The notes: a model not told the origin generated them from the sequence alone. A stretch of DNA of 64,000 nucleotides from Flavobacterium frigoris (GCF_900111075.1 NZ_FOFZ01000001.1:620001-684000), one strand, 5' to 3'; shown: positions 9,887 through 19,722, counted from the stretch's first letter. Translations and numbers: made by a program.

Positions 9887-9903
9887 TTGAAACGAATCTC
9901 TTT

Positions 9904-11838
9904 TTAATTTTGTTTAATAGAATCAATTGGGGAAAAATTGGTCATCCCATTTTTATTTCCAATAGAATCCTTAGGGGTAGTTTCGATGGCACTTGCTTCC
10001 TTCATTCCTCCTAATTTTGCATATCTGTCTTTTAAGCTAGTGTTCAGTATTTTAGTTTCTAAATCTGTTCTTGTAATTTTTTTTCTGAGGTATTTTTCGA
10101 TCATTAAGCTGGCGATTGGTCCTGCTATTGCAGCTCCATAGCCCCCGTTTTCAACTAGTATAGCTATGGCAATTTTGGGGTTGTCTTTAGGAGCAAAAGC
10201 CACAAAAATGGAATGATCTTCAAGTTTTACTCTTTTTCCTCCAATTTTGGCAAAATTTTCTGCTGTACCCGTTTTACCAGCAATGTCGATTCCTTCTACT
10301 CGCAATGCACGAGCTGTACCTAAATTATAAACGTCAAATAGACCGCTAATCATAGGTTTGAAATATTTTTTGTCGATAGTTGTTTGATGTTTTACCTTGA
10401 ATTTAGGGTCAATTGCTGTTCCTTTAATTTTCTTGATGATATGAGGTGTGTAATAATAACCTTCATTAGCAACCGTGGCCATCATATTGGCTAATTGAAT
10501 GGGAGTCATAAGAACTTCTCCTTGTCCTATAGAGTTTGATATAATGGTAGTACTTCTCCAGCCTCCGTTAGGATAGATTCTTTTGTATGTTTTTGAATCC
10601 GGAATATTACCTCTTTTTCCTGTTGGTAAATCGTAACCCATAAATTGGCCAAGACCAAAACTTTTCACATGATTGCTCCAGACGTCCACAGCAACCGATG
10701 GCTTCGCATATTTATTGATAGTTCTCATGTAGACGTTAGCAAAATAAGTATTACAAGAATTGTAAATTCCGTTATTTAACTGTTGACTAGGGAGATGACT
10801 GTGACATTTCATAAAGCGCCCTCTTCCGTAACTAAAACCATGATGACACATAAATGTTGTTTGTTCGTCGACCACTCCTTCCTGTAGCCCAATCAATCCT
10901 GTTAATATCTTAAAGGGAGAGCCTGGGGGATATTCTGCCAAAAGCCCTCTATCGTAAAGTGGTTTTGCTATAGAATCATAATACAATAAGGTATAGTTTT
11001 TAGAGCGTTGTCTCCCAACTAAAATCGACGGATCGTAAGATGGTGCGGTGACAAGAGCTAAAATTTCACCAGTTTTAGGTTCGATAGCTACAATTCCTCC
11101 TCTTTTGTTAATCATTAACTGCTGACCGTACTTTTGTAGTTCAGCATCAAGAGTAAGATTTATATCTTCTCCTTGTACAGCGATAGTGTCGTATTTCCCG
11201 TCTTTATAGGAACCTATTTCTCTATTGTATTTGTCTTTTTGAAAATATTTAACCCCTTTTATTCCTCTCAAAATTTCCTCGTAACTTTCCTCAACTCCTT
11301 GTGTTCCTATTAAATCACCACTATTATAGTAAGGATTTTTAGCAATTAATTGTTCGTTGACTTGAGTGATACCTCCAAAAACATTGGCTCCAAAATCTAC
11401 TTCGTAGTCACGTAGCGAGCGTTTTTGAAAGTAAAAGCCCTCAAATTTCCTTAATTTTTCTTGGAATGCTGCAAACTCACTCTTATTTAATTGTGGTAAA
11501 AATACCGAAGGAAGTCGCGGGCTGTATACTTTAGCTTTAGCTAGTTTTTCGATAAAATCCTCCTTGGTAATATTTAATAATTGGCAAAACTCCAGCGTGT
11601 CAATGTTTTTTAACTCTCGTGGAATTACCATGATGTCGTAAGATGCTTGATTTGAAACTAATAGCTTACCATATCGATCAAAGATATAACCTCTTTCGGG
11701 ATAGTCATATTTTATTTTAATGGCATTATTATCTGATTTTAATTTGAAGCTGTCATTAATCACCTGCAAATAAAATATCCGAATCAGCAGCAACAATGCT
11801 CCAACGATAATTAAGGAAGGCATCAGAAATTTTCTCAT
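9904..11838 (-). CDS. mrdA: penicillin-binding protein 2 (peptidoglycan transpeptidase)
   Basis: This class B PBP cross-links peptidoglycan during rod elongation and is the partner of RodA. The 644-residue protein has one N-terminal membrane helix, a pedestal/dimerisation region (YDYPERGYIFDRYGKLL) and a transpeptidase domain. The SxxK motif is PGSPFK (nucleophile Ser about 307), the SxN motif is YNSCNTYF, and the KTG motif is AGKTGTAE (about residue 523). Its start overlaps the mreD stop by four bases (ATGA), a sign of translational coupling. Order and neighbours are the usual Bacteroidota elongasome cluster. Confidence 0.96.
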   Translation of the reverse strand: MRKFLMPSLIIVGALLLLIRIFYLQVINDSFKLKSDNNAIKIKYDYPERGYIFDRYGKLLVSNQASYDIMVIPRELKNIDTLEFCQLLNITKEDFIEKLAKAKVYSPRLPSVFLPQLNKSEFAAFQEKLRKFEGFYFQKRSLRDYEVDFGANVFGGITQVNEQLIAKNPYYNSGDLIGTQGVEESYEEILRGIKGVKYFQKDKYNREIGSYKDGKYDTIAVQGEDINLTLDAELQKYGQQLMINKRGGIVAIEPKTGEILALVTAPSYDPSILVGRQRSKNYTLLYYDSIAKPLYDRGLLAEYPPGSPFKILTGLIGLQEGVVDEQTTFMCHHGFSYGRGRFMKCHSHLPSQQLNNGIYNSCNTYFANVYMRTINKYAKPSVAVDVWSNHVKSFGLGQFMGYDLPTGKRGNIPDSKTYKRIYPNGGWRSTTIISNSIGQGEVLMTPIQLANMMATVANEGYYYTPHIIKKIKGTAIDPKFKVKHQTTIDKKYFKPMISGLFDVYNLGTARALRVEGIDIAGKTGTAENFAKIGGKRVKLEDHSIFVAFAPKDNPKIAIAILVENGGYGAAIAGPIASLMIEKYLRKKITRTDLETKILNTSLKDRYAKLGGMKEASAIETTPKDSIGNKNGMTNFSPIDSIKQN

Positions 11839-12341
11839 CTTTTGTTTGGCTTGATTAGGTATATTATTATGATACAGCTAATGATAGTAAACACAGTACT
11901 TAATAATGTTCGGATTAATATATCCCAGAAGAAACTGACCTGGAACGCTTCTAATATGAATAGCGTAAAATGATGAATTACTACTGAAATTAATATAAAA
12001 GAAAATCGTTCAGGGGTTAAAACATCATTTAATTTTATGGTTTGGTATTCGTAACTAATCCCAAACGAAAATTTAAATATAGAAGGTCTTAGGTATGCTA
12101 GAGTCAAACAGGCGGCAGCATGTACTCCTCCTGAATTAGAAAACACATCCATCGTGAGCCCTAACAGAAAACTAGCTAGTAAAAGCGCTGCTCTGTTTCC
12201 GTTAACAGGATATAAAACAATAAATAACATATACGGAAGTGGCATTATAAAACCTAAAAAATTCATATTGTTAAAAATAACAATCTGTACGGCCAATAAT
12301 AAAATAAATCGAGAAATGTTGACTAACAATGTGCTATTCAT
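11835..12341 (-). CDS. mreD: rod shape-determining protein MreD
   Basis: A 168-residue membrane protein with five or so helices and few distinctive motifs. PLPYMLFIVLYPV and FLLGLTMDVFSNSGGVHAAAC match the conserved MreD stretch with the DxFS signature. MreD connects the MreB filament to MreC and the synthases. The gene overlaps mreC by eight bases and mrdA by four, which supports the call, since MreD is weakly conserved and usually identified from its position. Confidence 0.92.
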   Translation of the reverse strand: MNSTLLVNISRFILLLAVQIVIFNNMNFLGFIMPLPYMLFIVLYPVNGNRAALLLASFLLGLTMDVFSNSGGVHAAACLTLAYLRPSIFKFSFGISYEYQTIKLNDVLTPERFSFILISVVIHHFTLFILEAFQVSFFWDILIRTLLSTVFTIISCIIIIYLIKPNKR

Positions 12342-13158
12342 TTTTCGTTGTTTTTTCTAGATTATTTAGTTCTTCTCTATTGTTACTTTTTATAATGTAT
12401 ACGTGACCTAAATTAGTCATGTCGTTAAATAGCTTAACAGTTATTGTATAGTAGTGAGTTTGGTCATCGATTTCTACTTTATCAATTGTTCCAATGTTGA
12501 TGTTTTCGGGAAAAATAACGGATTGTCCTCCGGTTACGATAGTATCCCCTTTTCTAATTGCTGCTAATCTTGGTACATCTATCAATTGAACGAAACCAGT
12601 ACTTTTACCGTCCCATATTAAAGAACCAAAATGATTTGATTTTTTTATTTTGGCATTTATTCGAGATTTGACATTCAAAATGCTGATAACAGTGGAATAT
12701 TTTGGAGAAGTATTGTCTATGATTCCTACCAATCCTAAATTATTAATCACTCCCATATCAGATTTCACGCCTTGTAAAGCGCCAGAATTTAGGGTTAGGT
12801 AGTTTTCATGAACATTGTAAGAGTTATGAATCACTTTTGAAACCACAATATCGTAAGGTTGATTTTCCTTTGTTTTTTCTAATTTTGTAATCGAAATAGA
12901 GTCGGTAGTAGCAAACAAAATACTTTTTAGTCTGGCGTTTTCAATTGCCAAAGCATCATTTTGGGTTTTTAAATTCAAATACTCACTTACATTGTTGATG
13001 TTTTCATACACGCCGCCACTTAAATAGTTAGCGGAGCTTATTATTTTACTTCTATGGTAAGAGTGAGCTTGTATAGTAAGCAAAAACGAAATGCACAATA
13101 ACAGCAAAAACAGTATTCTAGTACTGTTTCTGAATATAAAATTAAATATTTGCTGCAT
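12334..13158 (-). CDS. mreC: rod shape-determining protein MreC
   Basis: A 274-residue bitopic protein with one N-terminal membrane helix, a short coiled coil (NLKTQNDALAIENARLKSIL), then the beta-rich periplasmic MreC domain with VISKVIHNSY-like text, GVINNLGLVGIID, and DTIVTGGQSVIFPENINIGTI. MreC acts as a periplasmic scaffold that activates PBP2/RodA. It lies between mreB and mreD with an overlap to mreD, so one operon is very likely. Confidence 0.94.
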   Translation of the reverse strand: MQQIFNFIFRNSTRILFLLLLCISFLLTIQAHSYHRSKIISSANYLSGGVYENINNVSEYLNLKTQNDALAIENARLKSILFATTDSISITKLEKTKENQPYDIVVSKVIHNSYNVHENYLTLNSGALQGVKSDMGVINNLGLVGIIDNTSPKYSTVISILNVKSRINAKIKKSNHFGSLIWDGKSTGFVQLIDVPRLAAIRKGDTIVTGGQSVIFPENINIGTIDKVEIDDQTHYYTITVKLFNDMTNLGHVYIIKSNNREELNNLEKTTKNE

Positions 13159-13215
13159 TCTCTTGTATAATTATTTTGTTTCAGGATTTGCTTCTAAACG
13201 GAATTCTTTAAAAAC

Positions 13216-14244
13216 TTATTTTATTAAGATACTTTTGAATTTACTAATGTTTTTAAGTGCCATACCTGTTCCTCGAACTACTGCTCTCAATGGATCTTCT
13301 GCAATGTAAACAGGTAGATCTGTTTTTTGAGAAATTCTTTTGTCTAATCCACGCAACATAGAACCACCACCAGCAAGGTAAATCCCAGTATTGTAGATGT
13401 CTGCTGCTAATTCTGGAGGAGTTTGAGATAAAGTTTCCATAACCGCATCCTCAATTCTTTGAATCGATTTGTCTAACGCTTTAGCGATTTCTCTATAAGA
13501 AACCTCTACTTGTTTTGGTTTACCGGTAAGTAAATCTCTTCCTTGAACAGACATGTCTTCTGGAGGAGTTTCTAAGTCTTCGATAGCGGCTCCTATTTGT
13601 ATTTTTATTTTTTCAGCTGTGCTTTCTCCAACAAATAGATTGTGTTGCGTACGCATATAATATACGATGTCATTTGTAAAAACGTCTCCAGCAATTTTTA
13701 CTGATTTATCACATACAATTCCACCAAGTGCAATTACTGCGATTTCAGTCGTACCTCCACCTATATCAACAATCATATTACCTTTAGGTTGCATAATATC
13801 GATACCAATACCAATTGCTGCAGCCATAGGTTCATGAATTAAATAGACTTCTTTGCCATTTACTCTTTCACACGATTCTTTCACCGCTCTCATTTCGACC
13901 TCAGTAATTCCAGAAGGAATACATACAACCATTCGTAGAGCAGGAGTGAACATTCTTTTTTTTAATGCAGGTATGCTCTTTATAAACATACTTATCATTT
14001 TTTCTGAAGCATCAAAATCAGCAATTACACCGTCTTTCAAAGGCCTTATTGTTTTAATGTTTTCATGTGTCTTACCCTGCATCAAGTTGGCTTCTTTACC
14101 AACAGCAATGATTTTACCCGAGATCCTGTCTCTAGCAACTATTGATGGGCTGTCAATTACGACTTTATCATTATGTATGATTAAAGTGTTAGCGGTACCA
14201 AGGTCTATCGCAATATCCTCGGTCATGAAATCAAAAAATCCCAT
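13216..14244 (-). CDS. mreB: rod shape-determining protein MreB (bacterial actin)
   Basis: A 342-residue actin homologue forming membrane-bound filaments that orient lateral wall synthesis. The phosphate-1 motif DLGTANTLI is near residue 15, followed by IHEPMAAAIGIG, MIVDIGGGTTEIAVIALGG (phosphate 2) and the adenosine-binding GIYLAGGGSMLRGLD. The C-terminal EDPLRAVVRGTG is diagnostic. Length is normal. A 57-base gap separates it from mreC. Fifty-five bases upstream is the end of purH on the same strand, so mreB may be read from a promoter shared with purH. Confidence 0.98.
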   Translation of the reverse strand: MGFFDFMTEDIAIDLGTANTLIIHNDKVVIDSPSIVARDRISGKIIAVGKEANLMQGKTHENIKTIRPLKDGVIADFDASEKMISMFIKSIPALKKRMFTPALRMVVCIPSGITEVEMRAVKESCERVNGKEVYLIHEPMAAAIGIGIDIMQPKGNMIVDIGGGTTEIAVIALGGIVCDKSVKIAGDVFTNDIVYYMRTQHNLFVGESTAEKIKIQIGAAIEDLETPPEDMSVQGRDLLTGKPKQVEVSYREIAKALDKSIQRIEDAVMETLSQTPPELAADIYNTGIYLAGGGSMLRGLDKRISQKTDLPVYIAEDPLRAVVRGTGMALKNISKFKSILIK

Positions 14245-14299
14245 AAGTTTTTCAGGGGTTTAAAAAGTTAAAAATTAGGAGCGTACAAAGTTAGACAAA

Positions 14300-15826
14300 T
14301 TAATGCTTAAAATGACGTGTTCCTGTAAATACCATTGCAAGTTTGTTCTCATTACAATAGTCTATGCTTAATTGATCTTTTATGGATCCTCCTGGCTGAA
14401 TAACAGCTGTTATGCCGGCGTCTTTTGCAATCGCCACGCAATCTGGGAAAGGGAAAAAAGCATCACTAGCCATGACAGCTCCGTTTAAATCAAAACCAAA
14501 AGTTTTCGCTTTTTCAATTGCTTGAAGTAAAGCATCAACTCTTGAAGTTTGTCCGGTACCAGATGAAATTAGTGTTCCGTTTTTTGCAAAAACAATAGTG
14601 TTAGACTTCGTGTTTTTACAAATTTTGGAAGCAAAAATTAAATCTTGAATTTCCTGTTCTGTAGGAGTGGTTATAGTAACGGTTTTTAGATCTTCTTTAT
14701 TGTCTGTAATATTATTTCTTTCTTGAATTAAAAGTCCGTTTAAGCAAGATCTAACTTGTTTCTGAGGTAATTCTACTTCGTTTTGAACTAATATAATTCT
14801 GTTTTTCTTTTCTTGCAAAAGTGTAATAGCGTCAGCATCATAATTTGGAGCAATAACTACTTCACAAAATAATTTATTTATTTCAGTTGCTGTAGCAACA
14901 TCGATTTTTGTGTTTGCAATTAATACACCTCCAAAAGCGGATGTTGGGTCGCATGCTAAAGCAACGTTATAAGCATCACTTATCGTTTTTCTTGTGGCTA
15001 GACCACATGCATTATTGTGTTTTAATATGGCAAAAGTAGGGTCGTCAGTTTTGAACTCACTAATCAAAGTTACAGCTGCATCAACGTCTAGTAAATTATT
15101 GTATGATAATTCTTTGCCGTGTAATTTATTAAACATGGCGTCAAAATCACCAAAGAAGAATCCTTTTTGATGCGGGTTTTCTCCATATCTTAATATTTGA
15201 CCATCTGCAATACTTGCTTTAAAAATAGTTTCATCAGTATTAAAATAGTTAAAAATAGCAGTGTCATAATGGGAAGAAACATGAAAAGCTCTTGTTGCCA
15301 ATAGTTTTCTGTCTGCAAGGGTTGTTGCGCCATTTTGATCTGTTATCAAATCCAAAAGCAAATTATATTGATCTACTGAAGCAACAATAACGGTATCCTT
15401 GAAATTTTTTGCAGCAGCACGAATTAAAGAAATTCCGCCGATATCTATTTTTTCAATAATATCACTTTCACTAGCTCCAGAAGCAACTGTTTTTTCAAAA
15501 GGGTACAAATCAACAATTACTAAATCGATTTGGGGAATATTAAATTCCTCCATTTGTTGAACATCACTTTCGTTATCTTGACGATTTAAGATACCTCCAA
15601 AAACTTTCGGGTGTAATGTCTTAACTCTTCCGCCTAGGATCGAAGGGTAAGAAGTAACATCTTCTACAGGTACTACTGGAATACCTAAGTTTTTTATAAA
15701 ATCTTCAGTTCCACCTGTAGAATATAAAATAACATTTTGAGAATGTAATTTTCTAACTATGGGTTCTAAACCTTCTTTTGAAAATACTGAAATTAATGCT
15801 GATTGAATCGTTTTAGTTGTATTCAT
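14300..15826 (-). CDS. purH: bifunctional phosphoribosylaminoimidazolecarboxamide formyltransferase/IMP cyclohydrolase
   Basis: PurH carries out the last two steps of IMP synthesis in the cytoplasm. The 508-residue protein has the N-terminal MGS-like cyclohydrolase domain (ALISVFSKEGL, VILYSTGGTEDFI, ILGGRVKTLHPKVFGGIL) and the C-terminal AICAR transformylase domain (LRYGENPHQKG, LKHNNACGLA, MASDAFFPFPD, VIQPGGSIKD, MVFTGTRHFKH). A perfect -7-like box (TATTTTTG on the minus strand, 15850-15857) lies 24 bases before the ATG, but I see no good TTG partner 19 bases further upstream. It heads the mre-mrdA-rodA block. Confidence 0.97.
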   Translation of the reverse strand: MNTTKTIQSALISVFSKEGLEPIVRKLHSQNVILYSTGGTEDFIKNLGIPVVPVEDVTSYPSILGGRVKTLHPKVFGGILNRQDNESDVQQMEEFNIPQIDLVIVDLYPFEKTVASGASESDIIEKIDIGGISLIRAAAKNFKDTVIVASVDQYNLLLDLITDQNGATTLADRKLLATRAFHVSSHYDTAIFNYFNTDETIFKASIADGQILRYGENPHQKGFFFGDFDAMFNKLHGKELSYNNLLDVDAAVTLISEFKTDDPTFAILKHNNACGLATRKTISDAYNVALACDPTSAFGGVLIANTKIDVATATEINKLFCEVVIAPNYDADAITLLQEKKNRIILVQNEVELPQKQVRSCLNGLLIQERNNITDNKEDLKTVTITTPTEQEIQDLIFASKICKNTKSNTIVFAKNGTLISSGTGQTSRVDALLQAIEKAKTFGFDLNGAVMASDAFFPFPDCVAIAKDAGITAVIQPGGSIKDQLSIDYCNENKLAMVFTGTRHFKH

Positions 15827-15991
15827 TATGTAGTTATAGTTATAAAGTGCAAAAATAGTTATTTTTTGATTATAAATTTATATGAAGTGTTGTAACATTA
15901 TCTTAAAAGATCATACCAACTTGTAGTGCCGTTTATTATTTGGTTTTTGAATAATATTTTCGGATTTTTACGATAACACAAAAAAGATTTT

Positions 15992-17242
15992 ATGCTAGTA
16001 TATCTCCGATTATTGAAAGAAAGCTTTGCTTTTGCAATAAATGCGTTGCGAAGTAATATGTTGCGAACGTTACTTTCTTTATTGGGAGTGACTATTGGGA
16101 TATTCTCAATTATAGCCGTCCTTGCCGCCGTAGATTCATTGGACAGAAAGATCTCAAAGGATTTAAGTGGTTTAGATAAAAATACTATTTATTTAATGAA
16201 ATTTTCTTTTGGGCCTTCTGAGATTCCGAAATGGAAAAGAGAACAGTTTCCGAATATTAAGTATGATGAATACACTTATATGAAAGGGGCGATGACCAAT
16301 ACGGATCAATTGGGTTATCAAATTTTCACTAAAAGAGAATCCCTAAAATACGATTCAAATACAGTCAGTGATGTTAATATGGTGCCGGTTTCCTATGAAT
16401 TTATAGATATTCAAGGATTGGAATTTGATAAAGGAAGGTTTTATAATGAGTCGGAAGCGAATTCAGGAGCGAAAGTTATTGTTTTAGGAAGCGAAATTGC
16501 AAATTCACTTTTTGATGGAATAGAACCTATTGGAAAGGAAGTAAGAGTATATGGTCAACGTTTTAATGTAATTGGCGTGCTAAAGAAAAAAGGCGCTGAA
16601 TTGTTTGGAGACAGTGATGACACTTCGGTATACATCCCAGTTAATTTTCTTAGACAGTTGTATGGAGATAATAATGAATCGTTAGTAAATGTTATTGTTT
16701 TTAAACCCAATAAAGGAGTTGATATGGCGGCATATAAGGCTGAAATTTCACAAAAACTTAGAGGTTATAGAGGGGTGAAAGCGGGTGAGATTGATAACTT
16801 TTTCATCAATGTATTCTCTGGGTTTACGGATTTAATTGATGGGATAATCTTAAATATGAAATTTGGGGGATGGATGATTAGCGGATTTTCGCTTTTAGTG
16901 GGAGGATTTGGTATTGCTAATATTATGTTTGTTTCCGTAAAAGAGCGCACGAATCTAATAGGAATTCAAAAATCATTAGGGGCTAAAAATCGTTTTATCT
17001 TGTTTCAATTTTTATTCGAAGCAGTTATATTGTCTGTTATTGGGGGTGTGATTGGATTGTTTTTAGTCTGGATTATTGCATTGGTATTGACTAATGTATT
17101 AGATTTTGAATTTGTTTTAGGGATGGGAAATATACTTTTAGGGACATTATTAGCAGGATTAATTGGTTTGATTTCAGGAATATTGCCTGCGATTACTGCT
17201 TCAAAATTAGACCCTGTTGAAGCGATTAGAACGGGGATGTAA
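15992..17242 (+). CDS. MacB-like ABC transporter permease (FtsX family)
   Basis: A 416-residue inner-membrane protein with the MacB layout: a first helix after ALRSNMLRTLLSLLGVTIG, an extracytoplasmic MacB-PCD-type domain (about residues 45-260), then three C-terminal FtsX helices from GGWMISGFSLLVGGFGIANI to PAITASKLDPVEAIRTGM. The sequence VSVKERTNLIGIQKSLGAKN is the conserved cytoplasmic loop. Such permeases move lipids, peptides or act as mechanotransmitters, usually with an ATPase that is not encoded here. It is divergent from purH and followed by a repeat-filled gap. Confidence 0.9.
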   Translation: MLVYLRLLKESFAFAINALRSNMLRTLLSLLGVTIGIFSIIAVLAAVDSLDRKISKDLSGLDKNTIYLMKFSFGPSEIPKWKREQFPNIKYDEYTYMKGAMTNTDQLGYQIFTKRESLKYDSNTVSDVNMVPVSYEFIDIQGLEFDKGRFYNESEANSGAKVIVLGSEIANSLFDGIEPIGKEVRVYGQRFNVIGVLKKKGAELFGDSDDTSVYIPVNFLRQLYGDNNESLVNVIVFKPNKGVDMAAYKAEISQKLRGYRGVKAGEIDNFFINVFSGFTDLIDGIILNMKFGGWMISGFSLLVGGFGIANIMFVSVKERTNLIGIQKSLGAKNRFILFQFLFEAVILSVIGGVIGLFLVWIIALVLTNVLDFEFVLGMGNILLGTLLAGLIGLISGILPAITASKLDPVEAIRTGM

Positions 17243-17358
17243 TACGAAACGAAGTTTTGTTTCAGCATTGCTTTTGTCTACTTTATTGCCCTAGCTGCAT
17301 GATTGCGCCTAGCGTGGGGATTTTAAGAAACATAATTATGAAAACTACAATTTTCTTA

Positions 17359-17441
17359 GTAGCCCTGATCGCAGCGACATCCTTTTATCTTGTCTCGTTT
17401 TTAGAACGAGACAAGATAAAAGATATAGCGTAGAGCAGGAG
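17359..17441 (+). repeat. REP-like palindromic intergenic unit, copy 1
   Basis: Left flank TAGCCCTGATCGCAGCGACA then TCC is followed by a perfect hairpin (17383-17397 against 17407-17421, extended by CGTT/AACG at the loop). The right flank is GATATAGCGTAGAGCAGGA. The same flanks with quite different stems occur at 30121, 33846, 60841 and 62421. No T-run follows the hairpin, so it is not a plain terminator. It fills much of the 450-base gap between the MacB-like gene and accD. Confidence 0.75.
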
Positions 17442-17533
17442 GGATGTCTCTTGAAAATGAGAATCACTCTGCTTCAAGAAAAGAATTAATGCCAAAAACA
17501 AGTACAATATAGTCCAAACTAATTTTTGGCACA

Positions 17534-17576
17534 TCGAGCGGAGTCGAGATGCAATAGTGGTTCTCGACTCTGCTCG
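17534..17576. repeat. inverted repeat with 15-base arms
   Basis: Arms CGAGCGGAGTCGAGA (17534-17548) and TCTCGACTCTGCTCG (17562-17576) are nearly perfect inverted copies around a 13-base spacer. It lies in the same gene-free gap as REP-like copy 1. It has no T-run and no coding sense. I recall similar arms as scattered intergenic repeats in Bacteroidota but cannot verify that here. Confidence 0.6.
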
Positions 17577-17642
17577 AACTGACAATTGGGCTGTTTTATA
17601 AAAAGTACTGGTATAAGTTTTAGGAAAGTTAGGTGCAAAAAA

Positions 17643-17673
17643 AAATCCCAAGAAGTGCTTCTTGGGATTTTTT
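17643..17673. terminator. bidirectional intrinsic terminator after accD
   Basis: A 13-bp perfect stem (AAATCCCAAGAAG against CTTCTTGGGATTT) with a two-base loop has T-runs on both sides. It sits 20 bases beyond the accD stop on the minus strand and would also stop plus-strand reading from the MacB-like gene. Confidence 0.8.
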
Positions 17674-17692
17674 GGTATAGGTAGTTTTAAAA

Positions 17693-18547
17693 CTATCTAA
17701 TATCATTATTTTGAATCAAATCGAGATATAAGTTAATCTTGTTTTTTAATTCTTTTCTAGCTGTAATAAAGTCTAGGAAACCATGTTCTAAAAGAAACTC
17801 AGCAGTTTGAAAACCTTCAGGTAAATCTTTACCCGTAGTGTCTCTTACAACTCTAGGTCCAGCGAATCCTATTAATGCGCCTGGCTCAGAGATATTAATA
17901 TCTCCTAACATGGCATAAGATGCTGTAGTTCCGCCTGTTGTAGGATCAGTACATAGTGAGATATAAGGCAGTTGTGCTTCAGCAAGTTGTGCTAGTTTAA
18001 CCGATGTTTTTGCTAATTGCATCAAAGAATACGCTGCTTCCATCATTCTTGCACCACCAGATTTTGATATCATGATAAAGGGAAGTTTGTTTTTAATCGC
18101 GTGATCAATTCCTCTTGAAATTTTTTCACCTACAACAGCTCCCATTGATCCACCAATAAAGGCAAAATCCATACAACAAATCACTACATCTTTACCTTTG
18201 GATTTTCCAACTCCAGTACGCACCGCGTCTTTAAGTTTGGTTTTCTCCATAACATCTTTAAGTCGGTCTGCATATTTCTTTGTGTCAACAAAGTGCAAAG
18301 GGTCTTTAGACGTTAAGTTTTTATCTAATTCAACAAATTCATTGTTGTCAAATAAGATTTCAAAATAGGTTGCACTACCAATTCTAACATGAAAACCATC
18401 TTCTGGACTTACAAATAAATTGCGTTCCAACTCGTCGGCATCAATAATTTTTCCTGTAGGAGATTTGTACCAGAGACCTTTTGGAACATCCATTTTGTCT
18501 TCAGTCGCAGTTGTAATTCCTTTTTCTTTTCTTTTAAACCAAGCCAT
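17693..18547 (-). CDS. accD: acetyl-CoA carboxylase carboxyltransferase subunit beta
   Basis: AccD forms malonyl-CoA with AccA for fatty-acid synthesis. The 284-residue protein has [11 protein letters not shown] at the start, then [35 protein letters not shown], and the carboxyltransferase core with [55 protein letters not shown] and [13 protein letters not shown]. Oddity: the four Zn-ribbon cysteines that most AccD proteins carry near residues 27-49 are all absent (Ser, Thr and Asp-Gly stand at those places). Length and core are otherwise normal, so it is probably active. A terminator follows, and a repeat-rich gap separates it from fba. Confidence 0.95.
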   Translation of the reverse strand: MAWFKRKEKGITTATEDKMDVPKGLWYKSPTGKIIDADELERNLFVSPEDGFHVRIGSATYFEILFDNNEFVELDKNLTSKDPLHFVDTKKYADRLKDVMEKTKLKDAVRTGVGKSKGKDVVICCMDFAFIGGSMGAVVGEKISRGIDHAIKNKLPFIMISKSGGARMMEAAYSLMQLAKTSVKLAQLAEAQLPYISLCTDPTTGGTTASYAMLGDINISEPGALIGFAGPRVVRDTTGKDLPEGFQTAEFLLEHGFLDFITARKELKNKINLYLDLIQNNDIR

Positions 18548-18552
18548 TTTTC

Positions 18553-18654
18553 TAGTATTCAGTGTTCAGTAATCAAATATTCAGTGTTCAGCTTTTAGTG
18601 TTTAATAATCAGTTTGCTAACTGAATACTAAAAACGGAACACTGAATACTATTT
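18553..18654. repeat. ATTCAGTGTTCAG-type intergenic repeats between fba and accD
   Basis: The short unit ATTCAGTGTTCAG (and its complement CTGAACACTGAAT with small changes) occurs three or four times in about 100 bases. The same words appear in the etfB-etfA gap (29220-29283) and after metX-thrA (48388-48412). They look like spreading or slippage-prone filler with weak hairpin potential. I see no promoter or coding sense in them. Confidence 0.6.
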
Positions 18655-19722
18655 TTAAAGTGTATTCACGTTGTTCAAGTCGGCAAATGCTTGCTCTAGT
18701 CTTGCGTTGAAAGTCATTTCGCTTTCACGCAACCATTTTCTTGGGTCGTAATGTTTTTTATTTGGAACATCAGCACCTTCTGGGTTGCCAATTTGAGTTT
18801 TCAAATAGTCAATGTTTTTAACCATATAATCACGTCCACCTTCAGTAAAGGCAAATTGTAAGTCAGTATCGATGTTCATTTTTATCACTCCGTAGCTAAT
18901 TCCTTCTCTGATTTCTTCTAGAGTAGAACCTGATCCACCATGGAAAACAAAATCAACTGGATTGTTTCCTGTGTTGAATTTCTTTTGAACGAAATCTTGA
19001 GAGTTTTTCAAAATTTTCGGAGTCAATTTTACATTACCTGGTTTGTAAACGCCATGTACGTTTCCAAAAGCAGCAGCAATAGTAAATCTTGGGCTTATTT
19101 TAGATAATTCTTCGTAAGCATACGCTACTTCTTCTGGTTGAGTGTATAATTTAGAACTGTCTACATCTGAGTTGTCAACACCATCTTCTTCTCCACCTGT
19201 GATTCCAAGTTCGATTTCAAGAGTCATTCCCATTTTGCTCATTCTAGCTAAGTATCCTTTGCAAATTTCAATATTCTCTTCGATTGGCTCTTCAGACAAG
19301 TCAATCATATGTGAGCTAAATAATGGTTTACCAGTTGCAGCAAAATGTTCTTCAGAAGCATCTAATAATCCGTCAATCCAAGGTAATAATTTTTTAGCAC
19401 AGTGGTCAGTATGTAAAATTACTGTAGCTCCGTATGCTTCTGCTAAAGTATGGATGTGTTTTGCGCCCGCAATACCTCCAGCGATAGCTGCTTTTTCATT
19501 AGTATTAGAAAGTCCTTTACCAGCGTTAAATTGCGCTCCTCCGTTAGAAAATTGTATGATAACAGGTGCGTTTAATTTTGCAGCAGTCTCAAGAACTCCA
19601 TTTATGGTGTTAGAACCAGTAACATTTACTGCAGGTAGAGCAAAGCCTTTTTCTTTTGCATAATTGAAAATTTCCTGTACTTGATCTCCTGTAGCTACGC
19701 CCGGTTTGATGTTATGTCCCAT
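18655..19722 (-). CDS. fbaA: class II fructose-bisphosphate aldolase
   Basis: This zinc-dependent enzyme interconverts fructose 1,6-bisphosphate and the two triose phosphates in glycolysis and gluconeogenesis. The 355-residue length and the text match the longer class IIA type (E. coli FbaA). Metal and substrate motifs are ILHTDHCAKKLLPW, EIELGITGGEEDGVDN, FGNVHGVYKPGNVKL, FVFHGGSGSTLEEI and IKMNIDTDLQFAFT. A -7-like box TATTTTTG reads leftward at 19767-19774. It may be co-read with accD across the repeat-filled 107-base gap. Confidence 0.97.
   Translation of the reverse strand: MGHNIKPGVATGDQVQEIFNYAKEKGFALPAVNVTGSNTINGVLETAAKLNAPVIIQFSNGGAQFNAGKGLSNTNEKAAIAGGIAGAKHIHTLAEAYGATVILHTDHCAKKLLPWIDGLLDASEEHFAATGKPLFSSHMIDLSEEPIEENIEICKGYLARMSKMGMTLEIELGITGGEEDGVDNSDVDSSKLYTQPEEVAYAYEELSKISPRFTIAAAFGNVHGVYKPGNVKLTPKILKNSQDFVQKKFNTGNNPVDFVFHGGSGSTLEEIREGISYGVIKMNIDTDLQFAFTEGGRDYMVKNIDYLKTQIGNPEGADVPNKKHYDPRKWLRESEMTFNARLEQAFADLNNVNTL

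Noticed and set aside
17385..17651. An 88-codon frame on the minus strand behind the MacB-like gene
   Set aside because: It runs through REP-like copy 1, another inverted repeat and the accD terminator. Its composition follows the repeats, not coding sequence.
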